A DNA stretch of 64,000 nt from Neobacillus piezotolerans (GCF_003362805.1 NZ_QNQT01000013.1:1-64000); one strand, 5' to 3'. Counted from the stretch's first letter, positions 1-8,419 are shown. The notes: generated from the sequence alone by a model not told the origin. Made by a program: numbers and translations.

Positions 1-27
1 AATGGACCTTTTTTAAAAGTGTCCATT
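1..27. terminator. Inverted repeat at the window edge, possible terminator
   Basis: AATGGAC (1-7) and GTCCATT (21-27) form a 7-bp stem whose interior is T- and A-rich. It lies downstream of the minus-strand DUF2759 gene and may end that transcript, but it lacks a clean T-tract on either side and is cut by the window edge. Confidence 0.35.
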
Positions 28-75
28 ATTCGGGTTATAGTTCAATCACTCTGGGCAGTCCTTTTTAACATCGTT

Positions 76-258
76 TTAGGTTCCAGTAGGGTAGCCGCTT
101 TTCAGGATGGTCATGAAAGTGAACCAGCCGAAAACAAGGAGTGTCGCAACGGCAAAAAATAGTCCGAGGAAATTTTTATTTTTTAATGCAGTAAATGAAC
201 TATATCCCGCCAGTAAAGTAACAAGCGCGAAAATAATAACAAGCCCTATTTTAAGCAT
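76..258 (-). CDS. yqgW: DUF2759 family small membrane protein (YqgW-like)
   Basis: A 60-aa hydrophobic protein with two predicted membrane segments (about residues 2-20 and 31-51) separated by a short basic loop (KNKN). Size, composition and position beside yqgX match the DUF2759/YqgW family of Bacillaceae; its function is unknown. A strong ribosome binding site, AAAGGGGG, precedes the ATG on the minus strand. It is divergent from the hydrolase gene to its right. The family name is from recall of the sequence type, so function should not be inferred. Confidence 0.8.
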   Translation of the reverse strand: MLKIGLVIIFALVTLLAGYSSFTALKNKNFLGLFFAVATLLVFGWFTFMTILKSGYPTGT

Positions 259-418
259 AATTTAAAGCCCCCTTTACCCTTTAGTCTATGGGCGGAAAAG
301 CCCAGCCCCATTATGTAGCAAAACGTTTCCATTCGACTTCAATTCTATAGTTTTTTATCAGATTTGTCGAGCATTAGTGTACAATAAAGCTATCACACCT
401 GCAACAGGAGGTTTTCAG

Positions 419-1066
419 ATGAATTGGTTTCCGGTCCCTCTTGGCGGCCTGCAGACAAATTGCTATGTGCTTTACAGTGAAGACCGCAAGTGCATTATTT
501 TTGATCCCGGGGAAGAGGCGAATAAACTCATCAATATACTTTCGGGAAAAAAACTCGAGCCTGCGGCAATCATGCTTACACACGCCCATTTCGACCATAT
601 AGGAGCGGTCGATCCTATCAGGGACCGTTATCGGATCCCTGTTTATCTTCATGAAAGGGAAGCGAAATGGCTCGGCGATCCTGCCCTGAATGGGTCAGGA
701 TTATTTCCAGTCGGGCCGCCGGTAAGGGTGAGGCATGCAGAACATTTAATTAAAAATGAAGGACGAATGGAACTAGACGGCTTTGAATTTGATATTTTCG
801 AAACGCCTGGACATTCACCGGGTAGCGTCTCGTATTATTTTTCCGAAAATGGCCTTGTGGTCTCAGGCGATGCGCTATTCATGGGAAGCATCGGGAGGAC
901 GGATCTGCCGGGAGGAAACGAGAAGGAACTGATGAAAAGCATCCATTCAAAACTATTATCCCTGCCTGAGGACACGATCGTTTTGCCAGGCCATGGCCCT
1001 GTGACGACGATTGAGGATGAAATGGATTCGAATCCGTTCCTCCATGGGTTTGGATCAAAGCCTTAA
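419..1066 (+). CDS. yqgX: MBL-fold metallo-hydrolase (YqgX-like, glyoxalase II family)
   Basis: A 215-aa metallo-beta-lactamase-fold hydrolase. The zinc motif HxHxDH is present in THAHFDH, with further metal ligands in TPGHSPGS, SGDALF and LPGHGP. This is the compact single-domain form seen in B. subtilis YqgX and in short glyoxalase-II-like enzymes that hydrolyse thioesters such as S-lactoyl-thiols; the actual substrate is not shown by sequence. The ATG at 419 is chosen because AGGAGG lies 8 nt upstream; an upstream GTG-type extension at 377 lacks a ribosome site. The methyltransferase gene follows 28 nt downstream and is probably co-transcribed. Confidence 0.88.
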   Translation: MNWFPVPLGGLQTNCYVLYSEDRKCIIFDPGEEANKLINILSGKKLEPAAIMLTHAHFDHIGAVDPIRDRYRIPVYLHEREAKWLGDPALNGSGLFPVGPPVRVRHAEHLIKNEGRMELDGFEFDIFETPGHSPGSVSYYFSENGLVVSGDALFMGSIGRTDLPGGNEKELMKSIHSKLLSLPEDTIVLPGHGPVTTIEDEMDSNPFLHGFGSKP

Positions 1067-1094
1067 CATTTGGAAAACGATTAGGGGGACCGGT

Positions 1095-2183
1095 ATGCTT
1101 GCTTATCTCAAGGAAGTAATCGAAAAATCACAAAATGGGCTTATTTCCTATGCCGACTATATTGGTATGGCTCTGTATCATCCTGTCGATGGCTATTATA
1201 TGCGGGATTCGGAAAAAATCGGCCGGTCAGGCGATTTTATTACATCCAGCAATGTCTCGGATATTTTCGGCGGCATTTTTTCAAAGTGGTTTGCACGTCT
1301 CGTCGAAGTCCATGGGCTTGTTCCTGCCGTTTGTGAAATCGGCGGGGGGAACGGCCGTTTTGCGAAGGCCTTCATCGAAGAGTGGAAAAACCATTCCAAT
1401 GAAAACCTTGCCTATACAATCATTGAGGCAAGCCCTTTTCATCAGAAATTGCAGCGCGAGACGCTCGATGGTTTTTCCGGTTTCTCACAAGCCGTTGGGA
1501 TTGACAGCATCCGGCAATTCAAAGGCCTTGTATTTTCGAATGAATTATTTGATGCCTTGCCAGTCCATGTTGTAGAAAATCATCAAGGGACACTCATGGA
1601 GGCGATGGTAGGCATCGCGGGCGGCAGGCTTTATGAAAAACTCGTACCGCTTGAGAATGCGAAGATATACTCTTTTCTAGAGGATAATGGGTTTGCCCTT
1701 AAGGAAGGGCAGCGGATAGAAGTTCCATTGGCTATGGAGGAAATGGTGAAGGCCATTTCAATTGCCCTCGATGAAGGAATTGTCGCCACCGTCGATTACG
1801 GCTATACGACGGAGGAGTGGATGATGCCCGAAAGGAGAAGCGGGAGCCTGCGGGGATATAAAAACCATCAAATGATGGATGATATACTTGAGAATCCAGG
1901 AACGATGGATATAACCTCGCACATCCATTTTGATGCCCTTGCAAAGGCGGGGGAGAATAATGGCCTTGAAACGCTTTTGAAGCTAAGGCAGGATGAATTC
2001 CTACTTTCCGCGGGAATCCTGGCGGAACTTGAGGAACACTATGATCCGAACCCGTTTTCGGAGAGGAGCAGGCGCAATCGGGCAATAAGGAGCCTCGTTC
2101 TTCCTTCCGGTATGAGTCCCTCCTTTCATGTTCTTATCCAGCAAAAGGGGCGGAAGCTTAATTCCGGAAGTATTTTTCCATAA
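1095..2183 (+). CDS. Class I SAM-dependent methyltransferase, MidA/NDUFAF7-like (COG1565 type)
   Basis: A 362-aa protein whose N-terminal region (GxISYADYIGMALYHPVDGYY) and glycine-rich SAM loop EIGGGNGRF near residue 75 match the MidA/NDUFAF7 methyltransferase family. Mitochondrial members methylate an arginine of complex I; the bacterial target is unknown, so only 'protein or small-molecule methyltransferase' is justified. The ATG at 1095 follows AGGGGGA with good spacing. A longer frame beginning at 1011 overlaps yqgX and lacks a ribosome site. A strong hairpin terminator begins at the stop codon. Confidence 0.8.
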   Translation: MLAYLKEVIEKSQNGLISYADYIGMALYHPVDGYYMRDSEKIGRSGDFITSSNVSDIFGGIFSKWFARLVEVHGLVPAVCEIGGGNGRFAKAFIEEWKNHSNENLAYTIIEASPFHQKLQRETLDGFSGFSQAVGIDSIRQFKGLVFSNELFDALPVHVVENHQGTLMEAMVGIAGGRLYEKLVPLENAKIYSFLEDNGFALKEGQRIEVPLAMEEMVKAISIALDEGIVATVDYGYTTEEWMMPERRSGSLRGYKNHQMMDDILENPGTMDITSHIHFDALAKAGENNGLETLLKLRQDEFLLSAGILAELEEHYDPNPFSERSRRNRAIRSLVLPSGMSPSFHVLIQQKGRKLNSGSIFP

Positions 2184-2219
2184 AAAACCGCCGGGGAAAT
2201 GCCTCCCCGGCGGTTTTTT
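2182..2219. terminator. Bidirectional rho-independent terminator
   Basis: AAAAAACCGCCGGGG and CCCCGGCGGTTTTTT flank a short loop, forming a long GC-rich hairpin with A- and T-tracts on both sides. It sits between the convergent methyltransferase and DUF2626 genes and can stop transcription from both. Confidence 0.93.
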
Positions 2220-2233
2220 GAGCATATTAGGAA

Positions 2234-2476
2234 TTAATGGCCTCCGCCTAATGGCATCATGAAGGTAGTCCAGTAGGTGAATCCAGCAAAGAAGATTGTC
2301 AAATATGCCCCAAAAACGTACATATACATGCGTTCGGATAATTTAAGATAGCTTAAAAGAACAAAGAATCCGGTCTGCGCCAGGAAAAGCAGGGATGTTT
2401 TTGGCATATGCCCCAAGTAAAACATCACTGTGAAAATCCCGGTCCAGAAGCCGAGCACCCTGTACATTCGCTCCAT
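2234..2476 (-). CDS. yqgY: DUF2626 family membrane protein (YqgY-like)
   Basis: An 80-aa protein with three hydrophobic segments and a His-containing C-terminus (PLGGGH). The N-terminal MERMYRVLGFWTGIFTVMF pattern matches the DUF2626/YqgY family, which is conserved in Bacillaceae next to the comG region. Function unknown. The minus-strand ATG is preceded by AAAGGGAGGG. Transcription ends in the bidirectional terminator to its left. Confidence 0.85.
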   Translation of the reverse strand: MERMYRVLGFWTGIFTVMFYLGHMPKTSLLFLAQTGFFVLLSYLKLSERMYMYVFGAYLTIFFAGFTYWTTFMMPLGGGH

Positions 2477-2560
2477 ATGTAACCCTCCCTTTTACCCGCA
2501 ATACCATCGTACCATATTATAAGATAAAAGAGAGGGAAAAGTAAACCATCATCTACCAAG

Positions 2561-3262
2561 TTAATTCGTTACATATGCCTGGTAGGTGCAAGTGTCGCAT
2601 CCATTGGCTATATTCTGGTGCTCAATCAATTCGGCGGATTGGAATAATGCTTCAAACATGCCTTTCAAAAATTCATGATGCATACTGCATACAGCTTCGG
2701 AATGGTCCACAGCGACTTCCTTGAATGGGCAATTGAAGATTTGGAAAAAAATCTTTGTCTGATCGCCATTCACCTCGAACTCCGGATAAAAGCCCGCGAG
2801 TGTGGCAGCGCTTTTCAAGACGCCAAGTTTTTGATCAAAATCCATTTCCAGCCCGGCCTGCTGTCTTTTGGCGATTTCCTGTTCCATAATTTCCGTTCCG
2901 AAACGTTTCCCGGTCATAAACAATGCCTTTTTGCCTTCTTCACCCAAACTTAGCATGGTCTGGATTGCAACTTTTGATAGCAGCATATAGTCGCGGTAAG
3001 GAAAGTGGAGCTGGATAACATCGTCGGAAAGCCTGTATAACCTGCTTGGCCTGCCGCCCTTACCGGTTTTTTTCGTTTCGGATGCCAGCATATTGACATC
3101 CTCGAGTTTGGTAAGATGAAGGCGCGCGACGTTAGGATGGATATTGAAATTGTCTGCTACCTCCTGGACAGTTACTTCCTGGTGGCGTTTAGTGATGTAT
3201 TGATAGATGTAATACCTGGTTGGATCGGATAAAACGTTCGTTATTTTTAATGTTTGCTCCAT
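2561..3262 (-). CDS. Winged-helix transcriptional regulator with SufR-like cysteine-rich C-terminus
   Basis: A 233-aa DNA-binding protein. Residues 1-80 form an ArsR/DeoR-type winged helix (recognition helix around NFNIHPNVARLHLTKLE; wing GKGGRPSRLYRL). The C-terminal half is a sensor-like domain with cysteines at 178, 192, 222 and 225 (C-x13-C-x29-C-x2-C), reminiscent of the Fe-S-binding region of SufR-type regulators, though the spacing is not the cyanobacterial one. It is divergent from comGA, separated by 370 nt. Ribosome site GAGGTGA precedes the ATG. Binding of an Fe-S cluster or metal is an inference; DNA binding is well supported. Confidence 0.78.
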   Translation of the reverse strand: MEQTLKITNVLSDPTRYYIYQYITKRHQEVTVQEVADNFNIHPNVARLHLTKLEDVNMLASETKKTGKGGRPSRLYRLSDDVIQLHFPYRDYMLLSKVAIQTMLSLGEEGKKALFMTGKRFGTEIMEQEIAKRQQAGLEMDFDQKLGVLKSAATLAGFYPEFEVNGDQTKIFFQIFNCPFKEVAVDHSEAVCSMHHEFLKGMFEALFQSAELIEHQNIANGCDTCTYQAYVTN

Positions 3263-3580
3263 TATGGTTCACCTCGGACCCCTCAATTTATTCCATTATA
3301 ATACAGCACAAATCCCATTGGAATGAGGTTAACAATGTTAACACTATATGTTTGGAAAGTGTTCACAAATGACCTATTGTCATTCGATAAACATTATACA
3401 AAACATGTACAAATCATATACGATATTTCTGTCAATACTCGTTTTCTGAACATTTCCCTTTAATTCTACTTTTTCACCAAGGGTTATAGTAGAAAAGTAT
3501 TTAATCATACGTACAGTAGGCCATATTAACTCTATTAGTGGCTTGTTAACAAAAAATTCATAAATTTCAGTTCGATAAAA

Positions 3581-3609
3581 TTAGAATTATTTGGGAAGAA
3601 CTGTATAAT
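3581..3609 (+). promoter_or_regulatory. Putative sigma-A promoter of the comG operon
   Basis: TTAGAA at 3581-3586 and a perfect TATAAT at 3604-3609 are separated by 17 bp. The weak -35 suits a ComK-activated promoter. AT-rich stretches at 3550-3590 resemble degenerate ComK half-boxes (A-runs followed by T-runs), but no perfect AAAA-N5-TTTT pair is seen. The rest of the 370-nt gap up to the divergent regulator holds no gene I can support. Confidence 0.5.
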
Positions 3610-3632
3610 AAAAGTGAAAGGTGGTGTTATCC

Positions 3633-4706
3633 ATTACGAGTGCCATAGAATCACTCGCCGACAGAATCATCGCGAATGCAGTCGAGCATCATGCGACAGA
3701 TATCCACATTCTCCCCCGCAAGGAAGATACATTGATTCAATTCCGCATTACCAACAAACTAAGCCCGCGCATGTCCCTTCCAAAAGATGAATGTGACAGG
3801 CTCATATCCCATTTTAAGTTTACCGCCCATATGGATATAGGAGAACGTCGAAGGCCGCAAAGCGGTGCTGTATTGGCCAATGTCAATGGCCGTTCGTTTG
3901 GGCTACGCCTCTCGACACTTCCGTCCAATAACCGGGAAAGCATGGTCATCCGGTTACTGCCCCAGCATGATAAATATTCCTTCGACAGATTGTCCCTCTT
4001 CCCGGATATGGCAAAAAAATTGCTGAACCTTCTAAAGCACTCCCATGGCATGATTATCCTAACAGGGCCGACTGGGAGCGGCAAAACCACAACCCTTTAT
4101 TCCCTTCTTAATGAAACGGCAAGCAAATACCAGCGAAGCGTAATTACCCTTGAGGATCCAATTGAAAAGGAATGCGGCACCGTCCTTCAGGTTCAGGTGA
4201 ATGAAAAAGCCGGCGTAACGTATGCGGCTGGCCTTAAGGCAATCCTTAGGCACGATCCCGACATCATCATGGTAGGTGAAATACGCGACGCAGAAACAGC
4301 CCGGGTTGCGGTAAGGGCCGCCTTGACGGGGCACCTGGTCCTCACAACAATGCATACGCGGGACTCGCCGGGGGCAATCCACAGGCTCCATGAATTCGGC
4401 GTGAACTGGCTTGAGGTTGAACAAACGCTTGTCGCTGTCACGGCGCAGCGGATTGTCGAACTTAACTGCCCTTTTTGCGGCGGGGAATGCCCGCCATATT
4501 GCCATTCAACCGGGGTTAGGAAAAGGGCCAGTGTATTTGAACTTCTGTCCGGAAAAGCCCTTGAAGCAGCGATCCGTTCATCAAGGGGTGAAGCGGTGCG
4601 GGTGGAATACCCAACGTTGGGCAAGGCAATCAGGAAGGGAATCGCACTCGGATATATTAAATATTCGGAATATGAAAGGCTGGTATTTTCCCATGAGGAA
4701 ACGTAA
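3633..4706 (+). CDS. comGA: ComGA, competence pilus assembly ATPase
   Basis: GspE/PilB-type secretion ATPase that powers assembly of the transformation pilus at the cytoplasmic membrane. Walker A GPTGSGKTT, the Asp-box DPIEKE, Walker B-region DPDIIMVGEIRDAET and the His-box HLVLTTMHTRD are all present, as is a late Cys-rich stretch (CPFCGGEC). The best ribosome site (GGTGGTG, 3620-3626) is spaced for the ATT at 3633, giving 357 aa, close to the 356 aa of B. subtilis ComGA; in-frame GTG codons at 3621 and 3624 lie inside that site. First gene of a seven-gene operon and overlaps comGB. Confidence 0.93.
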   Translation: MTSAIESLADRIIANAVEHHATDIHILPRKEDTLIQFRITNKLSPRMSLPKDECDRLISHFKFTAHMDIGERRRPQSGAVLANVNGRSFGLRLSTLPSNNRESMVIRLLPQHDKYSFDRLSLFPDMAKKLLNLLKHSHGMIILTGPTGSGKTTTLYSLLNETASKYQRSVITLEDPIEKECGTVLQVQVNEKAGVTYAAGLKAILRHDPDIIMVGEIRDAETARVAVRAALTGHLVLTTMHTRDSPGAIHRLHEFGVNWLEVEQTLVAVTAQRIVELNCPFCGGECPPYCHSTGVRKRASVFELLSGKALEAAIRSSRGEAVRVEYPTLGKAIRKGIALGYIKYSEYERLVFSHEET

Positions 4707-5724
4707 ATGGCCATTAAAGGAACAGGCGGAATTCCTTAAAAAGGCGGGGGAGCTTCTTCAAAGGGGATACCACATGTCGGAAGCGATTGAATCTTTATCG
4801 TTCCAGCTTCATGGAACTCGCAAACAGGATTTGGTCGATTGTATGGCCCTGCTTAAAACCGGCGTTCCTTTCCACAAGGCTCTTGAAGAAATGGGATTTA
4901 ACAAGGAGCTTTCGGGATATGTTTTTTTCGCAGAAAAGCACGGGAACGTCGCGGAGGCTGTCCTGGAGGGGAGCAATGCGCTGCTCAATCGGGACAGGGA
5001 TGCCAGGAAGCTTATGAAACTCATGTACTATCCGCTCTTATTGCTCGCTTTCACAAGTATCCTGCTATTTTTTGTCCAGAACTCACTCCTGCCCCGTTTT
5101 TCGCTTTTATTTGATTCCATGGGACTTGAAGAGAACCTTTTCACTTTCATTGTCTCTGCTTTTGGACAAGCGCTTCCCATTGTGATGGGAGGTGCGGCGG
5201 CCGCGATTTTCGCAGGCTTCATTCTTCAACAATTTTGGTTCAAGTCACTCCCACCCCTTGCCCAAAGAAAACTCCTCATTCGTGTTCCATTTGCCGGGAA
5301 CCTGCTAAGAATCCTCCACACCCATTATTTCTCCATTCAATTGTGCTATTTGCTATCGGGCGGGCTATCTGTCTTCGAAGCACTTTCATTCTTCGTGGAA
5401 AATAAGGAACAAGAATTTTACAGCGACACGGCTTCACTGATTAAGGAACAGCTTGCAGGCGGTGAAAGGCTCGAGACAATCCTTGCATCACTGCCTTTTT
5501 TTGAAAGGGAGTTCCCGTGGGTTGTCCGCCACGGGCAGGAAAACGGCAGGCTGGGGGAAGAACTGCGTCTTTACAGCAAGAACTGCCTTGCCAAGCTGGA
5601 GGGAAAAGTCGAAAAAATAACCAGGGCAATCCAGCCGGTTATGTTCCTGGTGATAGCATTGCTGGTTGTTTGCATATACATGGCGATTTTACTGCCGATG
5701 TTTCACATGCTTGACGGTATTTAA
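4693..5724 (+). CDS. comGB: ComGB, competence pilus inner-membrane platform protein
   Basis: A 343-aa GspF/PilC-family polytopic protein. It has two GspF cytoplasmic domains, each followed by membrane helices (about residues 115-140, 165-190 and 315-340). It anchors the ComGA ATPase and passes pilin subunits into the growing pseudopilus. The ATG at 4693 lies inside the 3' end of comGA (14-nt overlap), implying translational coupling; an in-frame ATG at 4672 is an alternative. The upstream extension to 4411 is a comGA shadow. Confidence 0.92.
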   Translation: MRKRKWPLKEQAEFLKKAGELLQRGYHMSEAIESLSFQLHGTRKQDLVDCMALLKTGVPFHKALEEMGFNKELSGYVFFAEKHGNVAEAVLEGSNALLNRDRDARKLMKLMYYPLLLLAFTSILLFFVQNSLLPRFSLLFDSMGLEENLFTFIVSAFGQALPIVMGGAAAAIFAGFILQQFWFKSLPPLAQRKLLIRVPFAGNLLRILHTHYFSIQLCYLLSGGLSVFEALSFFVENKEQEFYSDTASLIKEQLAGGERLETILASLPFFEREFPWVVRHGQENGRLGEELRLYSKNCLAKLEGKVEKITRAIQPVMFLVIALLVVCIYMAILLPMFHMLDGI

Positions 5725-5739
5725 GAAGGAGGAGAAAAA

Positions 5740-6078
5740 ATGAAACGCATCCTTAAAAATAATCGAGGTTTTACATTGATTGAAATGATGGTCGTCATGC
5801 TTATCATATCTGTTCTTCTTGTCATCACCATCCCGAATATCACAAAGCATAATCAAAATATCAATACCAAAGGCTGTGATGCGTACAAAAAGATGGTCCA
5901 AGCCCAGGTACAGGCATTTGAACTCGAAAAAGGGAAATATCCTTCTTCGATGGCCGAACTTATATCAGAAGGCTATTTGCCTGATAAAGCTGGCGGCTGC
6001 CCTGGCGGGAAAACGAAACTGTCAATCGGCCCGAATGGTGAGGTAATCGAAACCACGGAAGTAACTATGGCCCAATGA
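5740..6078 (+). CDS. comGC: ComGC, major competence pseudopilin
   Basis: A 112-aa type IV pilin-like major subunit. The prepilin peptidase site is RG|FTLIEMM with the conserved Glu at +5, followed by a hydrophobic helix to about residue 32. Cysteines 46 and 87 are placed for the intramolecular disulfide known in ComGC, which needs the BdbDC oxidoreductases. Ribosome site AAGGAGGAG precedes the ATG. Its stop overlaps the comGD start as ATGA. Confidence 0.95.
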   Translation: MKRILKNNRGFTLIEMMVVMLIISVLLVITIPNITKHNQNINTKGCDAYKKMVQAQVQAFELEKGKYPSSMAELISEGYLPDKAGGCPGGKTKLSIGPNGEVIETTEVTMAQ

Positions 6079-6515
6079 TAGCGTCCGAAAAGGGTTTTAC
6101 CATGGCAGAGGCCCTAATAGTGCTGGCGGGATTTCTAGTCATTTCCGTAGCCAGCCTTGCTTCAGCGGTACCTTTATATGAAACAGCAAGGAAAGATGCT
6201 TTCTTCAATACCCTGAAAGCGGATCTGTATTATTCCCAGCTTTACGCCATTTCACATCAGCGTGAAGTGACGGTGAATATCGTCAGGGATAAAAACTATT
6301 ATTACTCGCACGAAAGATTCGATATGCCTTTCGTCACGGAGCGCCGGTACTCAGGGGAAATCGATATAACAAAAGGATCGATGCCACTATCATTTAAATT
6401 CCTTGGAGATGGGAATGTAAACCTTTTTGGCTCTTTTTATATCCTTATCAAGGATGAGAAATACAAAATGACTATCCAGATTGGCCGGGGAAGATTTTAT
6501 GTTGCGGCAGAGTAG
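6075..6515 (+). CDS. comGD: ComGD, minor competence pseudopilin
   Basis: A 146-aa minor pilin-like subunit with a class III leader (EKG|FTMAEALIVLAG) and one N-terminal membrane helix, then a globular domain. Minor pilins prime or cap the ComGC fibre. The start overlaps the comGC stop by 4 nt, so translation is coupled. Identification rests on leader, length and operon position, since minor pilins diverge quickly. Confidence 0.9.
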   Translation: MIASEKGFTMAEALIVLAGFLVISVASLASAVPLYETARKDAFFNTLKADLYYSQLYAISHQREVTVNIVRDKNYYYSHERFDMPFVTERRYSGEIDITKGSMPLSFKFLGDGNVNLFGSFYILIKDEKYKMTIQIGRGRFYVAAE

Positions 6516-6831
6516 AGGTTTTTTCTTGGCTGAAATGCTTTTATCATTGGCCGCACTCGGAATAGCCGCTTTATTCCTTATACCCGCAATCTCATTTATC
6601 TGGGAGAAGGGCGAGCGTGCCAGCGTGGAGAAAAACTCCAGGCAGATGATGTATACGGAGCTGATCAGAAGTGCGGCTGAAGGAGCAGACCCGATTTCCA
6701 TTACGGAAAAAATCGGCGGGACGGTATATAAGCTCTACATAAAATCAAATGGTGATGGAAGCAGGGAGGTATGCGTTACCTATGAACATCCAGCAGCGGG
6801 AACCGGAACGGTTTGCGGGTATTTGGAATGA
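6499..6831 (+). CDS. comGE: ComGE, minor competence pseudopilin
   Basis: A 110-aa protein beginning MLRQSRGFFLAEMLLSLAALG, i.e. a basic leader, a Gly before the cleavage point, a Glu at +5 and a hydrophobic helix. The ATG at 6499 has CGGGGAAG upstream and overlaps comGD by 17 nt. Position between comGD and comGF and size support ComGE. Confidence 0.85.
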   Translation: MLRQSRGFFLAEMLLSLAALGIAALFLIPAISFIWEKGERASVEKNSRQMMYTELIRSAAEGADPISITEKIGGTVYKLYIKSNGDGSREVCVTYEHPAAGTGTVCGYLE

Positions 6832-7255
6832 TAAAGGATTAAGCCTTGCCGAAATGGTCATCGCACTCGCAGCTTTTTGCATCATTGCTTTTTTGCTCGT
6901 CCCTTCCGTTTCCGTTATTAAAAGCAACAGGGAACTAGCAAGCAACAGGCTGCAGGAAATGGAATGGGATGTTTTTTTAAACCAGGCAAAAAAGGAACTG
7001 AGGGTATGCGGTTCCGTCGATGTGCTGTCAGGAAAGCTCGTCATGAAAAATGGCAAGGACACGATTATATATGAAAAGTATGGAAGCATGCTTAGGAGAA
7101 GGGTAAACCTTACCGGCCACGAGGTTCTGTTCCAGAATATCGCCTCTGTTACATTCATCCGGAATGGACAGGCTATCACGATTTCAATGAAGGATATCAA
7201 AGGCAAGGAATACAAAGGGAGCATCCATTCATTCGTAAATTGGGAGGGCGGCTAA
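6782..7255 (+). CDS. comGF: ComGF, competence pseudopilus protein
   Basis: A 157-aa protein with a pilin-like N-terminus (NDKGLSLAEMVIALAAF) after an unusually long 19-residue leader, then a soluble domain of ComGF type. The ATG at 6782 is used because GGGAGG lies about 11 nt upstream; the frame remains open upstream to 6749 inside comGE. It overlaps comGE by 50 nt and ends in a TAATG junction with comGG. Confidence 0.87.
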   Translation: MNIQQREPERFAGIWNDKGLSLAEMVIALAAFCIIAFLLVPSVSVIKSNRELASNRLQEMEWDVFLNQAKKELRVCGSVDVLSGKLVMKNGKDTIIYEKYGSMLRRRVNLTGHEVLFQNIASVTFIRNGQAITISMKDIKGKEYKGSIHSFVNWEGG

Positions 7256-7632
7256 TGGCAAATAGCAAAGGAGGATTCACTTATCCGCTTACGCTTGCGG
7301 TTCTTCTCGCAATCTCTGTTACTCTCGCCGCGGCATCGGAACTTTTGTTAATTGAAAGCAGGATGGCAAAGGAAACCGAATCCATCATGCTGCAAGAGTA
7401 TTATATGGTGTCCTCCCTTAAAAAAATTGAAAAATCCATGCAGGAAGGTGTTTTAGCTGGAGGAAGCCATTCCTACCGGAGAGGCGTGGCGGCGTATTCC
7501 GTCTCCCCGGCAACGCCAGGGGTGCTGAAAATCACCATTTCCGTCAGAGTGGACGGCGGCATTCCGGTTGAAGGATATGGTTATTATGACAGCACGCTTA
7601 AAAGAATGGTAAAATGGATGGAAAAAAACTAA
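7255..7632 (+). CDS. comGG: ComGG, competence pseudopilus protein
   Basis: A 125-aa protein with a short N-terminus and one hydrophobic helix (about residues 9-26), lacking the usual prepilin Glu+5 motif, as is typical for ComGG. The ATG shares an A with the comGF stop (TAATG) and has GGGAGG upstream. Last pilus gene of the operon; its end overlaps an upstream extension of aroK. Confidence 0.85.
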   Translation: MANSKGGFTYPLTLAVLLAISVTLAAASELLLIESRMAKETESIMLQEYYMVSSLKKIEKSMQEGVLAGGSHSYRRGVAAYSVSPATPGVLKITISVRVDGGIPVEGYGYYDSTLKRMVKWMEKN

Positions 7633-7643
7633 CGGAGCTGGAC

Positions 7644-8165
7644 ATGCGAACTATTTTTTTAATCGGATTCATGGGATCGGGCAAATCAACTGTAGGGCGG
7701 CTCTTGGCTGAAAGGCTAGGCGTGCGGTTCATCGATACGGATGAAGAAATTGCCGAAAAGGAAGGGAAAAGCATAAACGAGATATTCGCGGAAGATGGCG
7801 AAGCCTATTTTAGGGAATTGGAAACCGCATTGCTAACGGGCCTTCCGGAAAGCAATGCCGTAGTGGGGACAGGCGGGGGAGTTCCCCTTAAAGAAATCAA
7901 CCGGGTTGTTATGAAAGAAAAAGGGATTGCCGTTTTTCTGGACGCCCCCGCAGATGTCATCCTTTCGAGGCTTATTTACGACCAATCGCGCCCTCTCCTG
8001 AAAGGCGACAAGGATAAGGAAATCCGCGAGAGGTTAAGCATAAGAATGCCAATTTACCTGGAAATAGCTGATATCAGGATTTCCACAAGCGGGAAAACGC
8101 CAGAAGAAATCATTGGCGAGCTTATCGCCTGTTTCAAAGAACGAGGGATGGGGCATACTTGCTAG
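7644..8165 (+). CDS. aroK: Shikimate kinase
   Basis: A 173-aa enzyme that phosphorylates shikimate with ATP in chorismate synthesis. Walker A is GFMGSGKST, the shikimate-binding DTDEEI follows, the GGG loop appears in GTGGGVP, and the adenine-binding RPLL segment is present. The ATG at 7644 has GGAG upstream; the longer reading from 7614 overlaps comGG. It lies 11 nt after comGG and may be read through from the comG promoter or have its own. B. subtilis does not have aroK in this position. Confidence 0.93.
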   Translation: MRTIFLIGFMGSGKSTVGRLLAERLGVRFIDTDEEIAEKEGKSINEIFAEDGEAYFRELETALLTGLPESNAVVGTGGGVPLKEINRVVMKEKGIAVFLDAPADVILSRLIYDQSRPLLKGDKDKEIRERLSIRMPIYLEIADIRISTSGKTPEEIIGELIACFKERGMGHTC

Positions 8166-8191
8166 CAGGGAAATGAAAGCAGGTGCTCGCT

Positions 8192-8374
8192 ATGAAAACC
8201 AATGACTTTGTCCATTATATAGCCCAGTCATTCGTAAAATATGTTGATCAGCCCAAAGATGAACGAAAGAGAATCCGCACCGCCAAAAAGGAGGGCAGGG
8301 CCTCCCTTTGGTATAGGTGGTTCGGCATTTTGCCCTACATCGTCTATCTTGGAGTGAAAAGGAAAAAACAATGA
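8192..8374 (+). CDS. yqzE: YqzE family protein
   Basis: A 60-aa basic protein (MKTNDFVHYIAQSFVKYVD...) ending in KRKKQ, with a hydrophobic C-terminal half (WYRWFGILPYIVYLG). It matches YqzE, which in Bacillus lies just after comGG; function unknown. The ATG at 8192 follows GCAGGTG. The stop codon is embedded in the terminator stem. Confidence 0.88.
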   Translation: MKTNDFVHYIAQSFVKYVDQPKDERKRIRTAKKEGRASLWYRWFGILPYIVYLGVKRKKQ

Positions 8375-8402
8375 GAAGCGGCAGCTTCTCATTGTTTTTT
8401 TT
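8369..8402 (+). terminator. Rho-independent terminator of the comG-aroK-yqzE operon
   Basis: CAATGAGAAGC and GCTTCTCATTG form an 11-bp stem with a GGCA loop, followed by eight T residues. Confidence 0.95.
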
Positions 8403-8419
8403 GACAATTCAGCTGCTTC

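Noticed and set aside
1011-1094. N-terminal extension of the methyltransferase frame overlapping yqgX
   Set aside because: No ribosome site, and the overlapping part shares no family sequence; ATG 1095 has AGGGGGA.
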